Shown piece by piece: positions 39,556-48,275 of a stretch of DNA of 64,000 nt. The first letter of the stretch is position 1, and the number at the start of each line of letters is the position of its first letter. Source of the stretch: Lacinutrix sp. Hel_I_90 (lineage in GTDB: Bacteria; Bacteroidota; Bacteroidia; Flavobacteriales; Flavobacteriaceae); contig NZ_JYNQ01000001.1 of NCBI RefSeq assembly GCF_000934685.1, positions 1,538,501 through 1,602,500 on the forward strand, in the 5' to 3' direction. Both the position numbers and the translations under genes were made by a program. Under the pieces are notes generated by a model. That model was not told the DNA's origin. It made no database searches and worked only from the letters and a program-made list of their open reading frames with translations.

Positions 39556-39563
39556 TATCTTTG
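39556..39563 (+). promoter_or_regulatory. -7 element of the regulator gene
   Basis: TATCTTTG matches TAnnTTTG and ends 4 bp before the ATG at 39568, so transcription would begin at or next to the start codon (leaderless mRNA). CTG sits where the -33 TTG would be, within the operator. Confidence 0.55.
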
Positions 39564-39567
39564 ACGC

Positions 39568-40071
39568 ATGGAATATCAAGAAGCAAAAGAGAAATTTATT
39601 AGTACCTGGGGAAGTTTAGGCTCGCTATGGGGCATCAATAAAGCGATGGCCCAAATTCAATCCTTACTGTTTATTTCTACAACACCACTGTCTATGGAAG
39701 ACATCATGGAAGACCTTAAGATTTCTCGTGGTAATACCAGCATGAATTTACGACAATTGATGGATTGGGGTATCGTTACAAAAATACTAGTCCCTGGAGA
39801 ACGTAAAGAGTATTTTACAACAGAAAAAGACGTACAAGAATTGGCCAGAATTATAGCAAAAGAACGTAGTCGTCGCGAAATCAAACCGGTTATTAAAATT
39901 TTAGATGAAGTCTCGACTATTGAAGATGACGGCACCGAAAAAACAAAAGAACTCATAAAACAAACCAAAGCACTACACGAATTAACGGAGACTATGGATT
40001 CGATGATTAATAAATTAGTAAACCAAAAACAAAACTGGCTAACGAAGTCGGTTCTAAAACTCTTTAAATAA
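39568..40071 (+). CDS. GbsR/MarR-family winged-helix transcriptional regulator
   Basis: 167 residues. The winged helix spans about 25-90 (PLSMEDIMEDLKISRGNTSMNLRQLMDWGIV as helix 2-turn-recognition helix, then the wing VPGERKEYF). The C-terminal helices, rich in charged residues, probably dimerise. The family includes GbsR. It is the first gene of a plus-strand cluster (membrane proteins, methyltransferase, epimerase, DUF2071) and carries matching operators before itself and before the next gene, so it probably controls both. The inducer is unknown. Confidence 0.88.
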   Translation: MEYQEAKEKFISTWGSLGSLWGINKAMAQIQSLLFISTTPLSMEDIMEDLKISRGNTSMNLRQLMDWGIVTKILVPGERKEYFTTEKDVQELARIIAKERSRREIKPVIKILDEVSTIEDDGTEKTKELIKQTKALHELTETMDSMINKLVNQKQNWLTKSVLKLFK

Positions 40072-40086
40072 AAAAATTTAAATCAT

Positions 40087-40108
40087 ACTTTCATTTTTTT
40101 CTGAAAGT
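40087..40108 (+). promoter_or_regulatory. Second operator, ACTTTCA-N8-TGAAAGT
   Basis: Same half-sites and same 8-bp spacing as the palindrome at 39517-39544, and the following TTTAAAATATT is also identical. It lies between the regulator stop (40071) and the ATG at 40126. It predicts that the regulator also controls the downstream genes separately from itself. Confidence 0.75.
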
Positions 40109-40125
40109 TTAAAATATTAAAAACA

Positions 40126-40410
40126 ATGAAAAAGGCATTCAAAATTTTAAAAATCGTAAATATCATTGCTTTAGTCTTTCTCCTCCTAGGACCTTATGGC
40201 TTGCCGGTGACAGGAGGTCTACAAATTATTTGCGGATTATTCTTCACCTTCCTGTTTCCTAGAAATAAACTAATCTATATATACTTAGGCTTAGTCTTGT
40301 TTTTCTTCCTGGCATGGACTAGAGAAATTAATTGGTTTTTAATGCTGCCAATTTCATTAATCTTCTTTCTAACTTATATTATTTATTCTCAAAAAATTCA
40401 AAAATCATGA
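40126..40410 (+). CDS. Small three-helix membrane protein
   Basis: 94 residues, almost entirely hydrophobic: helices at about 10-28, 32-50 and 68-88. No family is recognised. It lies 18 bp downstream of an operator and its stop overlaps the next start (ATGA), so it is real by context and co-translated with the gene at 40407. Confidence 0.65.
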   Translation: MKKAFKILKIVNIIALVFLLLGPYGLPVTGGLQIICGLFFTFLFPRNKLIYIYLGLVLFFFLAWTREINWFLMLPISLIFFLTYIIYSQKIQKS

Positions 40411-40853
40411 AATTAAACATCCCAAACTGGCTAATTATTCTAAGTGGTTTAGGTCAAATATTTACCGCTATAATTTACCCCTATATTCGGCATAAAGTAT
40501 TCGATTGGTATAACGATGTCAAGCAACTAAAACCTCTAAATCAAGAAATTGTAAAAACCTATGGTCGCTATATTCAAGGTTTAAATTTCTATTTTGGTTT
40601 AATTGCCATTCTTTTGACTTCAGAATTAAAAAACGGAAGTGTTTTAGCTATTGCTATTACAGGATTAATGGCTGCTTATTGGGTTGGCAAAGTTTTAACT
40701 CAAATTGCCTATTACCCTATGTATGCTATTCCAAAAAAGGCCCTTTTTAAATTTGGTGGTTATGGCATGAATCTATTGTTTGTTTTATTCGCAGTGGTAA
40801 ATGTACTATTGCTTCTTCAAAACATCCTGTATTATTTAAACTACAATAACTAA
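40407..40853 (+). CDS. Membrane protein of unknown function
   Basis: 148 residues from ATG 40407 (MKLNIPNWLIILSGLGQ), chosen because it overlaps the preceding stop as ATGA. The in-frame ATG at 40332 would overlap the previous gene by 78 bp. Four membrane helices are likely (about 7-25, 55-75, 78-98, 118-142). No family is recognised. It lies 4 bp before the methyltransferase gene, in one operon. Confidence 0.7.
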   Translation: MKLNIPNWLIILSGLGQIFTAIIYPYIRHKVFDWYNDVKQLKPLNQEIVKTYGRYIQGLNFYFGLIAILLTSELKNGSVLAIAITGLMAAYWVGKVLTQIAYYPMYAIPKKALFKFGGYGMNLLFVLFAVVNVLLLLQNILYYLNYNN

Positions 40854-40857
40854 ATCT

Positions 40858-41733
40858 ATGGAAACACTTATACTAAAACACCAAGAAAAATCTAAAGAAA
40901 ACACCATAGAAATGGTAGACTTCTATAACGAAGCTACTGAAGATTATGCCTTTTGGAGTAAAGATTTAAATATGCATTTTGGTTACTATAGACCCTTCCT
41001 AAACAGTCCATTTAGACGAAATACAATGCTTAATGAAATGAATAATCAAGTACTGAAACGCTTAAACTTAGATAAAGACAAAAGTACAATTATAGATTTA
41101 GGTTGCGGTGTTGGTGGCACCATGCGTTATGCATTAAAAAAAATAAAAGGTTTAACCGCATTTGGTGTTACCTTATCTCCGTTTCAAGTTGAAAAGGGTA
41201 ATGCACTTTTAAAACATTTAAAAGGCAGTATTATAAACGAAAATTACAACCAAACCTCTTTTAAGTCTAATAGCTTTGATGGTGCATTAGCCATAGAAAG
41301 TTTTTGTCATTCTGGTCACGACAAGCGTTCTTTTAAAGAAGCGTATCGTGTATTAAAGTCCAACGGCCGATTTGTTATTGCAGATGCTTTTTTAAAAAAA
41401 GAAACATCAGAGTTGTGCTATGGTTCAAATTACGCGTACAGAAAATTGTGCTCACATTGGAGTTTAGAACGTTTGGCTTCAATAAAAACCGTTAAAAAAG
41501 ACCTAACTGATTTGGGATTCAAAAACATTAAAGTAGAAGACGTTTCATTTAGAGTTGCTCCCTCAGTATTACATGTGCCGTTTGCTATTACAGGATTTAT
41601 TCTAAAAAAATTATTCGCCTTTAAATCGCTTAAGCGCGAAAGTTTACATAATCTTAAAGGTTCGTTTTACGCTCTATTATCTGGATTACACATGAAGAGT
41701 TTTGGATATTATTTTATAAGTGCAACAAAATAA
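40858..41733 (+). CDS. SAM-dependent methyltransferase (cyclopropane-synthase/tocopherol-methyltransferase-like)
   Basis: 291 residues. Motif I IIDLGCGVGGTMRYAL (about 80-95), post-motif GALAIESFCHSG and YRVLKSNGRFVIADAF are the class I fold of small-molecule methyltransferases acting on lipids or prenylated rings. The N-terminal MVDFYNEATEDYAFWS and HFGYY fit this group. With membrane proteins upstream, a membrane lipid substrate is a reasonable inference. It is 4 bp after the previous gene. Confidence 0.85.
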   Translation: METLILKHQEKSKENTIEMVDFYNEATEDYAFWSKDLNMHFGYYRPFLNSPFRRNTMLNEMNNQVLKRLNLDKDKSTIIDLGCGVGGTMRYALKKIKGLTAFGVTLSPFQVEKGNALLKHLKGSIINENYNQTSFKSNSFDGALAIESFCHSGHDKRSFKEAYRVLKSNGRFVIADAFLKKETSELCYGSNYAYRKLCSHWSLERLASIKTVKKDLTDLGFKNIKVEDVSFRVAPSVLHVPFAITGFILKKLFAFKSLKRESLHNLKGSFYALLSGLHMKSFGYYFISATK

Positions 41734-41818
41734 TTATGAAAACCCATAAACGATATTTAAAAGCATAGTCATACACGTCACTACTATTAAAAAAATAAAC
41801 TAGTAAAAAATTAAAACG

Positions 41819-42724
41819 ATGAAGACCATTATCATAGCCGGCGGAAGCGGCTTTTTAGGCCAGGTTTTAGAAACCTTTTTTACAAAGAAGCAATACGCGG
41901 TTAAAATATTAACACGAAACCCTAAACGTAATAATGACATTTATTGGAATGCTAAAGATTTGGGGGATTGGACAAATCAATTGGAAAACACAGTAGCAGT
42001 AATCAATCTCACTGGCAAATCTGTTGATTGTCGCTATACTGAAGAAAACAAAAAAGAAATTTATAAATCAAGAATTGATTCTACTAACCTACTGGGCTTG
42101 GCTATTAACTTATGCGAACAGCCTCCAAAAGTTTGGTTTAATTCGTCTACAGCAACCATTTATCGTCACTCTGTAGACAAACAAATGACTGAAGAAAACG
42201 GAGAAATAGGCGACAATTTCTCTATGAGTATTGCGAAGTCTTGGGAGACCGCATTTTATGAGGTGATGACTCCTAAAACCAGAAAAATTGCATTGCGTAC
42301 GTCTATTGTAATGGGCAAAAAAGGTGGCGCCATATCACCTTTAAAAGCACTAACTAAACTTGGCTTAGGAGGAAAACAAGGCTCAGGTAAACAAAAAGTA
42401 AGCTGGATTCACGAACTTGATTTTGCAAGAGCTATTGATTTTCTATTAGAAAATGTAAACCTAGAAGGCAACTTCAACCTCTCAGTCAAAAACCCGACAG
42501 ATAACAAAACACTCATGCAGAATATGAGACAAAAATTGGGTGTCCCTTTTGGTATTTCACATCCGGTATGGCTCTTAAAGTTTGGGGCAACACTCATTGG
42601 TACTGAAACAGAACTCGTTTTAAAGAGTCGCAATGTGATTCCGAAACGGTTAATCGATAATGGCTTTGAATTCAGGTTTGATACTATTGAAGTAGCTTTA
42701 GATGATTTACTTAAAAACAAATAA
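41819..42724 (+). CDS. TIGR01777-family NAD-dependent epimerase-like oxidoreductase
   Basis: 301 residues. N-terminal Rossmann motif IIIAGGSGFLGQVL, the family-typical INLTGKSVDCRYTEENKKEI, and a DUF1731-type C-terminal domain (SHPVWLLKFGATLIGTETELVLKSRNVIP in pieces). It belongs to the YfcH/SulA-like group, whose substrates are unknown. It is 85 bp after the methyltransferase and 2 bp before the broken DUF2071 gene, and probably belongs to the same regulon. Confidence 0.9.
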   Translation: MKTIIIAGGSGFLGQVLETFFTKKQYAVKILTRNPKRNNDIYWNAKDLGDWTNQLENTVAVINLTGKSVDCRYTEENKKEIYKSRIDSTNLLGLAINLCEQPPKVWFNSSTATIYRHSVDKQMTEENGEIGDNFSMSIAKSWETAFYEVMTPKTRKIALRTSIVMGKKGGAISPLKALTKLGLGGKQGSGKQKVSWIHELDFARAIDFLLENVNLEGNFNLSVKNPTDNKTLMQNMRQKLGVPFGISHPVWLLKFGATLIGTETELVLKSRNVIPKRLIDNGFEFRFDTIEVALDDLLKNK

Positions 42725-42726
42725 CG

Positions 42727-43437
42727 ATGACATTTTTAAAAGCAAGATGGGAAAACTTAATACTAGTCAATTATTGTATTGACCCCAAACTATTAACACC
42801 TTATATTCCTAATGGTACTGAACTAGATTTGTACAACAATAAGTGCTATGTAAGTCTAGTAGGATTCCTTTTTAAGGATGTAAAAGTTCTTGGGCTTAAA
42901 ATCCCGGGGTACATCAATTTTGAAGAAGTAAATCTGCGGTTTTATGTAAAAAGAAAAGTAAATAACACCTGGAGAAGAGGGGTTGTTTTTATTAAAGAAA
43001 TTGTTCCAAAGTCATTAATTACAGTAATAGCAAACACCATATACAATGAACATTATGAAACTAGGAAAATGTCTCATGACTGGTCAATAACAAAAGAAGC
43101 CTAAAACATACAATACCAATGGGAAATAAACAACGTGACACAATGCATAAAAGTTCAAACTAAAATTAATAGTAGCCAAATTTTACTTGATAGCGAAGCC
43201 GAATTTATCACCGAGCATTATTTTGGTTATACAAAAAGCAAAAATAAAACACATGAATATGAAGTTGTTCATCCCAGATGGAATCAATTTCAAATTAAAA
43301 ATTTTAAAATTGATGTTGATTTTGAATTAAATTACGGGAAGACCTTTAGTGTTTTAAATAAAATAAATCCCGAATCAATATTATTGGCAGATGGTTCTGA
43401 AGTTTCAGTAAAAAACAAACGGACAATGAAGTTTTAA
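42727..43437 (+). pseudogene. DUF2071 (YqjF-like) gene interrupted by one in-frame stop
   Basis: Two halves of a DUF2071 protein lie in the same frame (positions 42727 and 43135 differ by 408, a multiple of 3), separated only by the TAA at 43102-43104. The first 125 residues (LVNYCIDPKLLTPYIPNGTELD, YVSLVGFLFKDVKVLG in pieces) and the last ~110 (EAEFITEHYFGYTK, VHPRW, INPESILLADGSEV) are colinear with the family, total about 236 residues. The codons around the stop read through sensibly (KEA-stop-NIQYQWE). It is most likely a recent nonsense mutation of an AAA lysine codon, or a sequencing error. Confidence 0.85.
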
Positions 43438-43463
43438 GCTTAGTTTTCTTTTAAAATTTTCTT

Positions 43464-43471
43464 TACATTTG
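43464..43471 (+). promoter_or_regulatory. -7 element of the ECF sigma gene
   Basis: TACATTTG matches TAnnTTTG, 19 bp before the ATG at 43491. The predicted leader is about 13 nt. No clear -33 TTG is present. Confidence 0.45.
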
Positions 43472-43490
43472 AAAAAACAACTGCAAGCCA

Positions 43491-44045
43491 ATGCCAGATC
43501 ACAAAATAGATCCTAACCAGTGGATTACTTTGTATTCAGATTATTTATTTAACTACACCGTTTCTCGCGTTAGTGACAGAGATATGGCGCAGGACTTGGT
43601 GTCTGAAACATTTTTAGCAGGTTTGGGTGCTATGAAAAATTTTAAAGGGGAAGCGAGCGAGCGCACCTGGCTTATTTCTATTTTGAAACGAAAAATCATA
43701 GATTACTATCGCAAAATAAATTCAAACAAAGGCAAAGCGGAAGTAAGAATGAGTTACAATAGCGCTACAGAAAGTGAAGGCGATTGGTTACAGGAACGCG
43801 TTGCAGACCCATTTGATAAAACAGCTGAAGACCAACTTGAAAACACTGAATTAGGTATCGCCATTAATAATTGTTTAGCCCAATTACCTAAAAAACAAGC
43901 GCAAGTCTTCGAGATGAAAACCATTTTAAATTACGACACTGAAGCCATTTGTAATGAATTAAATATTACTGCGTCTAACCTCTGGGTAATCATCCATAGA
44001 GCAAGAACAGCTATGGCAGGTTGCCTTGAAAAAAATTGGTTTTAA
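43491..44045 (+). CDS. ECF-type sigma factor
   Basis: 184 residues. Region 2 (about 20-85: YSDYLFNYTVSRVSDRDMAQDLVSETFL split at helix 2.1-2.2, then RTWLISILKRKIIDYYRK) and region 4 (about 125-180: AINNCLAQLPKKQAQVFEMK, AICNELNITASNLWVIIHRAR) are clear. The next codon after its stop starts the zinc-finger gene (44046), so the pair is a sigma/anti-sigma module. The target genes are unknown. Confidence 0.9.
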   Translation: MPDHKIDPNQWITLYSDYLFNYTVSRVSDRDMAQDLVSETFLAGLGAMKNFKGEASERTWLISILKRKIIDYYRKINSNKGKAEVRMSYNSATESEGDWLQERVADPFDKTAEDQLENTELGIAINNCLAQLPKKQAQVFEMKTILNYDTEAICNELNITASNLWVIIHRARTAMAGCLEKNWF

Positions 44046-44300
44046 ATGAGTACTAAACTATTTCTATCCTGCGACGAAGCGAATCATACCTGTGACAAAT
44101 CACAGTATAACGAAGCGACGTTATGGGGTAAAATTAAATTAAACATCCACCTCCTGTATTGTGCTGCCTGCAGAAAATACGCTAAAAACAATGCGAAATT
44201 AACAAAGTTAATTAACCGCAGACCTGTTAAATTAGAGCCACAGGCTAAAGCAGAAATTCGAGCAACTTTAGAAAGAGAATTAGCAAAGCAAAACCATTAG
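44046..44300 (+). CDS. Small zinc-finger (ZAS-like) anti-sigma partner
   Basis: 84 residues, starting immediately after the sigma factor stop. It contains H-x3-C-x2-C (HLLYCAAC, around 35-42) as in zinc anti-sigma domains, plus N-terminal C and H residues (CDEANHTC). There is no membrane segment, so it would be a soluble anti-sigma factor, possibly redox-sensing. This is inferred from motif and position. The last 21 bp overlap the convergent membrane gene. Confidence 0.7.
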   Translation: MSTKLFLSCDEANHTCDKSQYNEATLWGKIKLNIHLLYCAACRKYAKNNAKLTKLINRRPVKLEPQAKAEIRATLERELAKQNH

Positions 44301-45110
44301 CAACCAAAGTATGGGAATACCTTCTACAAAAAAAGAGCAGTAATACGCGCTTCTTTCTTTATTTGAAAAAAGAACAAAAAGTAGTGTCACCACTAAGACA
44401 GTAAGATGTTCTGTAATGCTACTCACCGTTAATTCCTCTTTAAAAAATTCAGCAAAAAAGAAAAGCATTAATAACACTCCACCCGCTATTTTCGTGCGCT
44501 TCACGCCTATCTTTTGCGGAATAGTAGACAATCGCAAACTATCATATTTCAAATCCCTGATTTCAAAAGGAAGCATTAAAACAATCGCGAAAACAAAACG
44601 CTGAAAAGCGGTAATATACACCGCTGCATTCCATTCAAAATCATGGTTTATCAATGGTAAAAAAACAGTAACACCAGACCAAACCAAAGCAATAACATAC
44701 ACCTTGAGCCCACTAACATCGCGTAAGTTTTGCTGACTATCCAAATAAAAACTTTTAGGGATAAAGGGTATGGCGTACAGAAAAGTAATCACACCAAAAA
44801 CAGCAATATAAGTAAGCGTCTTTAACTCTAATTGTGTCGCATAATAACACAGCAATAAAAAACAAAGCAACGAAAAAAGCTGAATCACTTTTAGGGTATC
44901 GGTCAAGCTCCTATGATGGAATTTTGCGATCCCAAAATACTTAACAAAATTATAACCGGTTATCGTTGCAAAAAAGATAAAATAAAGCACGTTTTCATCA
45001 TAAGATAGGTTGAAGTGCTTCAAGGTAATCCAACTTAGCGCATAAACAGCTATGGCCACATGAATACTGGCATTGATATAAAAATCGAAAAGCTGTTTAA
45101 TAAGGCGCAT
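44280..45110 (-). CDS. UbiA-like integral membrane protein
   Basis: 276 residues with about eight membrane helices. The cytosolic loop LPFEIRDLKYDSLRLSTIPQKIG resembles the second Asp-rich loop of UbiA prenyltransferases (DxxxD: D-L-K-Y-D), followed by the usual T-x-P-x-x-x-G. The first Asp-rich motif is degenerate (GYNFVKYFGI), so classical prenyl-transfer activity is doubtful. Its 3' end overlaps the zinc-finger gene by 21 bp, convergently. Confidence 0.7.
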   Translation of the reverse strand: MRLIKQLFDFYINASIHVAIAVYALSWITLKHFNLSYDENVLYFIFFATITGYNFVKYFGIAKFHHRSLTDTLKVIQLFSLLCFLLLCYYATQLELKTLTYIAVFGVITFLYAIPFIPKSFYLDSQQNLRDVSGLKVYVIALVWSGVTVFLPLINHDFEWNAAVYITAFQRFVFAIVLMLPFEIRDLKYDSLRLSTIPQKIGVKRTKIAGGVLLMLFFFAEFFKEELTVSSITEHLTVLVVTLLFVLFSNKERSAYYCSFFVEGIPILWLLMVLLC

Positions 45111-45119
45111 GAAACAAAG

Positions 45120-45212
45120 TTAACCAATACCTTTTGTAAATTGAATTTCCAAAAAAGAAATATAGCCTTCACTGTTTAGATACTCAAGAAAATCAGACAT
45201 AGCATTAGCCAT
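45120..45212 (-). CDS. Possible 30-residue peptide ahead of the UbiA-like gene
   Basis: An ATG at 45212 opens 30 codons (MANAMSDFLEYLNSEGYISF then LEIQFTKGIG) and stops with TAA 9 bp before the membrane protein start. Composition looks protein-like, but the length allows chance. It could be a leader peptide, a gene remnant or nothing. No family is recognised. Confidence 0.25.
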   Translation of the reverse strand: MANAMSDFLEYLNSEGYISFLEIQFTKGIG

Positions 45213-45355
45213 AGTTTGTTTTTAATTTATAGCAGTACTAGAAAAGAATGGTTTATCTGAGTTTATTTATTTTACAAAAGGCCTTAGCTGTTAATAACCA
45301 CGACGTTTGGTTAAAAACTTTCGGTTTTTTGGGAAATATTACCTTAAGTTTTCAG

Positions 45356-45363
45356 TATTTTTG
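45356..45363 (+). promoter_or_regulatory. -7 element of gcvP
   Basis: TATTTTTG matches TAnnTTTG, 27 bp before the chosen ATG at 45391. A TTG at 45329-45331 is 24 bp upstream, slightly longer than the usual spacing. Confidence 0.45.
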
Positions 45364-45390
45364 CCGAAAATTAATAGCAACACAACTACT

Positions 45391-48240
45391 ATGAATACAA
45401 AGTCTTTCGCACTACGTCACATTGGCCCTCAGGAAAACGACCAAAACAAGATGTTAAAAACACTTGGTGTAGACAGTATGGAGCAACTTATTTACGAAAC
45501 GATTCCAGACGATATCCGTTTAAAAAGGGATTTAAACTTAGACGTAGCAATGAGCGAATTTGAGTATTCGTCACATATAAACGAGTTGTCTAAACTTAAT
45601 AAACTCTATAAAACGTATATTGGTTTAGGCTACCACCCCACTATTTTACCTGCAGTTATTCAACGTAATGTATTAGAAAATCCGGGTTGGTACACGGCTT
45701 ACACACCATATCAGGCAGAGATTGCACAAGGCCGTCTTGAAGCCTTGTTAAATTTCCAGACTATGATCACGGATTTAACGGGAATGGAGCTTGCCAATGC
45801 CTCTCTTCTTGATGAAAGTACCGCAGCAGCAGAAGCGATGAGCTTGTTATTTGCTGTTCGTGAGCGTGAACAAAAGAAAGCGCAGGTAAATAAGTTTTTT
45901 GTTGCTGAAACTATTTTGCCACAAACCTTATCATTACTTCAAACGCGTGCAACACCTATTGGTATTGAATTGGTAGTTGGCAATGAAACTGAGTTTGATT
46001 TCTCTTCAGGGTTTTTTGGGGCAATCCTTCAATATCCAGGAAAAAACGGACAAGTTAGCGATATAAAAACATTTATCTCTAAAGCTAATGCTGCGCAAAT
46101 AAAAGTAGCGGTAGCTGCAGATATTTTAAGTTTAGTAAAATTAGAAGCGCCAGGTAAATTTGGTGCAGATGTTGTTGTTGGTACTACACAACGTTTTGGA
46201 ATACCTTTAGGCTATGGTGGCCCACATGCTGCATATTTTGCTACAAAAGAAGCTTATAAGCGTGACATTCCAGGGCGTATTATTGGTGTTACCAAAGATA
46301 TGAACGGCAATCGTGCGCTGCGTATGGCCTTACAAACACGTGAACAACATATAAAAAGAGATAAAGCAACCTCTAATATTTGTACAGCACAAGTATTATT
46401 AGCCGTAATGGCCGGCATGTATGCCGTTTATCATGGCCCTAAAGGCTTATCGTTTATCGCAGATGAAGTTCATAATACGGCATCAACTTTAGCCAATGCG
46501 TTGGTAAAATTAGGGGTTGAGCAAACCAACACCTCCTTTTTCGATACCATTCAGTTGAAAACAAATGCTCCAGTTATTAAAGCTTTCGCTGAAAAAGAGG
46601 AAGTGAATTTCAATTATCCTGATGATGAAACGGTAACCATTTCAGTAAATGAAACAACAACGGTTTCAGATGTGAATCAAATTATTTCCATTTTTGCTGA
46701 AGCGTTAGGTAAAGAGTCGCTATCTATAGACAGTCTTTCGGAAGCCAATAACATTCCTCAAACCCTTCAACGTCAAACTGAATTTTTAACCTTAGACGTT
46801 TTCAATACCTATCATTCGGAAACCGAATTGATGCGTTATATAAAATATTTAGAACGTAAAGATTTATCATTAAATCACTCGATGATTTCTTTAGGCTCCT
46901 GTACAATGAAATTGAATGCTGCGGCAGAAATGTTACCGTTAAGCTCTCCAAATTGGGGCAATATTCATCCCTTTGTACCAGTCGCACAAGCACAGGGCTA
47001 TCATAAAGTATTACATGCTCTAGAAAACCAATTGACAGAAATTACTGGTTTTGCTGCCACCTCTTTACAACCTAACTCTGGGGCGCAAGGCGAATATGCA
47101 GGCTTGATGGTTATTCGTGCGTATCACGAATCTCGTGGCGATCACCATAGAACTATTTGTTTAATTCCATCATCAGCACACGGTACAAATCCTGCAAGTG
47201 CTGTTATGGCTGGAATGAAAGTTGTCGTAACTAAAGCCAACGACGATGGTAATATTGATGTAGACGATTTAAGAGAAAAAGCAGAATTACACAAAGATAA
47301 CTTAGCTGCTCTAATGGTTACTTACCCGTCTACCCATGGTGTTTATGAGTCTGCAATTAAAGAAATCACACAATTGATTCATGATAATGGCGGACAAGTT
47401 TACATGGACGGTGCGAATATGAATGCTCAGGTTGGTTTAACCAATCCAGGAAATATTGGCGCAGATGTTTGCCATTTAAACTTACATAAAACCTTTGCTA
47501 TTCCTCATGGTGGTGGTGGCCCAGGTGTTGGACCTATTTGCGTAGCAAAACAACTGGTTCCTTTTTTACCAGGTAACCCGTTAATTAAAACAGGAGGTGA
47601 CCAGGCGATTACAGCGATTTCTGCAGCACCGTTTGGTTCTGCTTTAGCGTGCTTGATATCGTATGGCTACATTAGAATGCTAGGCGTAAAAGGGTTGAAA
47701 AAAGCTACTGAAGTTGCTATTTTAAATGCAAACTACATAAAGCAGCGTTTACAAGGTTCTTTTGAAACCTTGTATTCTGGAGAACGCGGTCGTGCAGCCC
47801 ATGAAATGATTATAGATTGTCGTCCGTTTAAAGAAAACGGCATTGAAGTGGTCGATATAGCAAAACGTTTAATGGATTATGGATTTCATTCACCAACAGT
47901 ATCTTTTCCTGTAGCTGGTACCATGATGATTGAACCAACAGAAAGTGAAAGTAAAGCTGAAATGGACCGTTTTTGTGATGCGATGATTTCTATTAGAAAA
48001 GAAATTGCACAAACTTCAAAAGAGGACATAAATAATCCGTTAAAAAACGCACCGCACACCATGGCTATGCTCACTAGTGATGAATGGCTGTTTCCGTACT
48101 CTCGGGAAAAAGCAGCTTTCCCTTTAGATTACGTGCGCGACACTAAGTTTTGGCCTACAGTACGTCGTGTAGATGATGCGTATGGCGACAGAAATTTAAT
48201 CTGTACTTGCGCACCAATTGAAGCCTATATGGAAGCATAA
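45391..48240 (+). CDS. gcvP: Glycine dehydrogenase (decarboxylating), P protein
   Basis: 949 residues, single-chain P protein of the glycine cleavage system. The start MNTKSFALRHIGPQENDQNKML is the family N-terminus; the upstream in-frame ATG at 45307 is rejected since it runs through the promoter. N-terminal half (about 1-450, RHIGP ... QRFGIPLGYGGPHAA) and PLP-binding C-terminal half with K700 in HLNLHKTFAIPHGGGGPG are complete. It releases CO2 from glycine and passes the aminomethyl group to GcvH, which is not in this window. Monocistronic. Confidence 0.97.
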   Translation: MNTKSFALRHIGPQENDQNKMLKTLGVDSMEQLIYETIPDDIRLKRDLNLDVAMSEFEYSSHINELSKLNKLYKTYIGLGYHPTILPAVIQRNVLENPGWYTAYTPYQAEIAQGRLEALLNFQTMITDLTGMELANASLLDESTAAAEAMSLLFAVREREQKKAQVNKFFVAETILPQTLSLLQTRATPIGIELVVGNETEFDFSSGFFGAILQYPGKNGQVSDIKTFISKANAAQIKVAVAADILSLVKLEAPGKFGADVVVGTTQRFGIPLGYGGPHAAYFATKEAYKRDIPGRIIGVTKDMNGNRALRMALQTREQHIKRDKATSNICTAQVLLAVMAGMYAVYHGPKGLSFIADEVHNTASTLANALVKLGVEQTNTSFFDTIQLKTNAPVIKAFAEKEEVNFNYPDDETVTISVNETTTVSDVNQIISIFAEALGKESLSIDSLSEANNIPQTLQRQTEFLTLDVFNTYHSETELMRYIKYLERKDLSLNHSMISLGSCTMKLNAAAEMLPLSSPNWGNIHPFVPVAQAQGYHKVLHALENQLTEITGFAATSLQPNSGAQGEYAGLMVIRAYHESRGDHHRTICLIPSSAHGTNPASAVMAGMKVVVTKANDDGNIDVDDLREKAELHKDNLAALMVTYPSTHGVYESAIKEITQLIHDNGGQVYMDGANMNAQVGLTNPGNIGADVCHLNLHKTFAIPHGGGGPGVGPICVAKQLVPFLPGNPLIKTGGDQAITAISAAPFGSALACLISYGYIRMLGVKGLKKATEVAILNANYIKQRLQGSFETLYSGERGRAAHEMIIDCRPFKENGIEVVDIAKRLMDYGFHSPTVSFPVAGTMMIEPTESESKAEMDRFCDAMISIRKEIAQTSKEDINNPLKNAPHTMAMLTSDEWLFPYSREKAAFPLDYVRDTKFWPTVRRVDDAYGDRNLICTCAPIEAYMEA

Positions 48241-48275
48241 TAGTCCTTTGGACATCATAAATAATTAATCAATTA

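Larger units (their letters stand above)
39191..39567. other. Intergenic region with terminator and palindromic operator
   Basis: This 377-bp gap contains two hairpins just after the peptidase gene (the second, 39239-39268, a good terminator), then a stretch where I see nothing, then the operator and promoter of the GbsR-type regulator (39517-39563). Confidence 0.7.

Noticed and set aside
45307-45390. N-terminal extension of gcvP; also a possible glycine riboswitch
   Set aside because: The extension crosses the -7 element, and I saw no paired-aptamer structure typical of a glycine riboswitch in 45111-45390.
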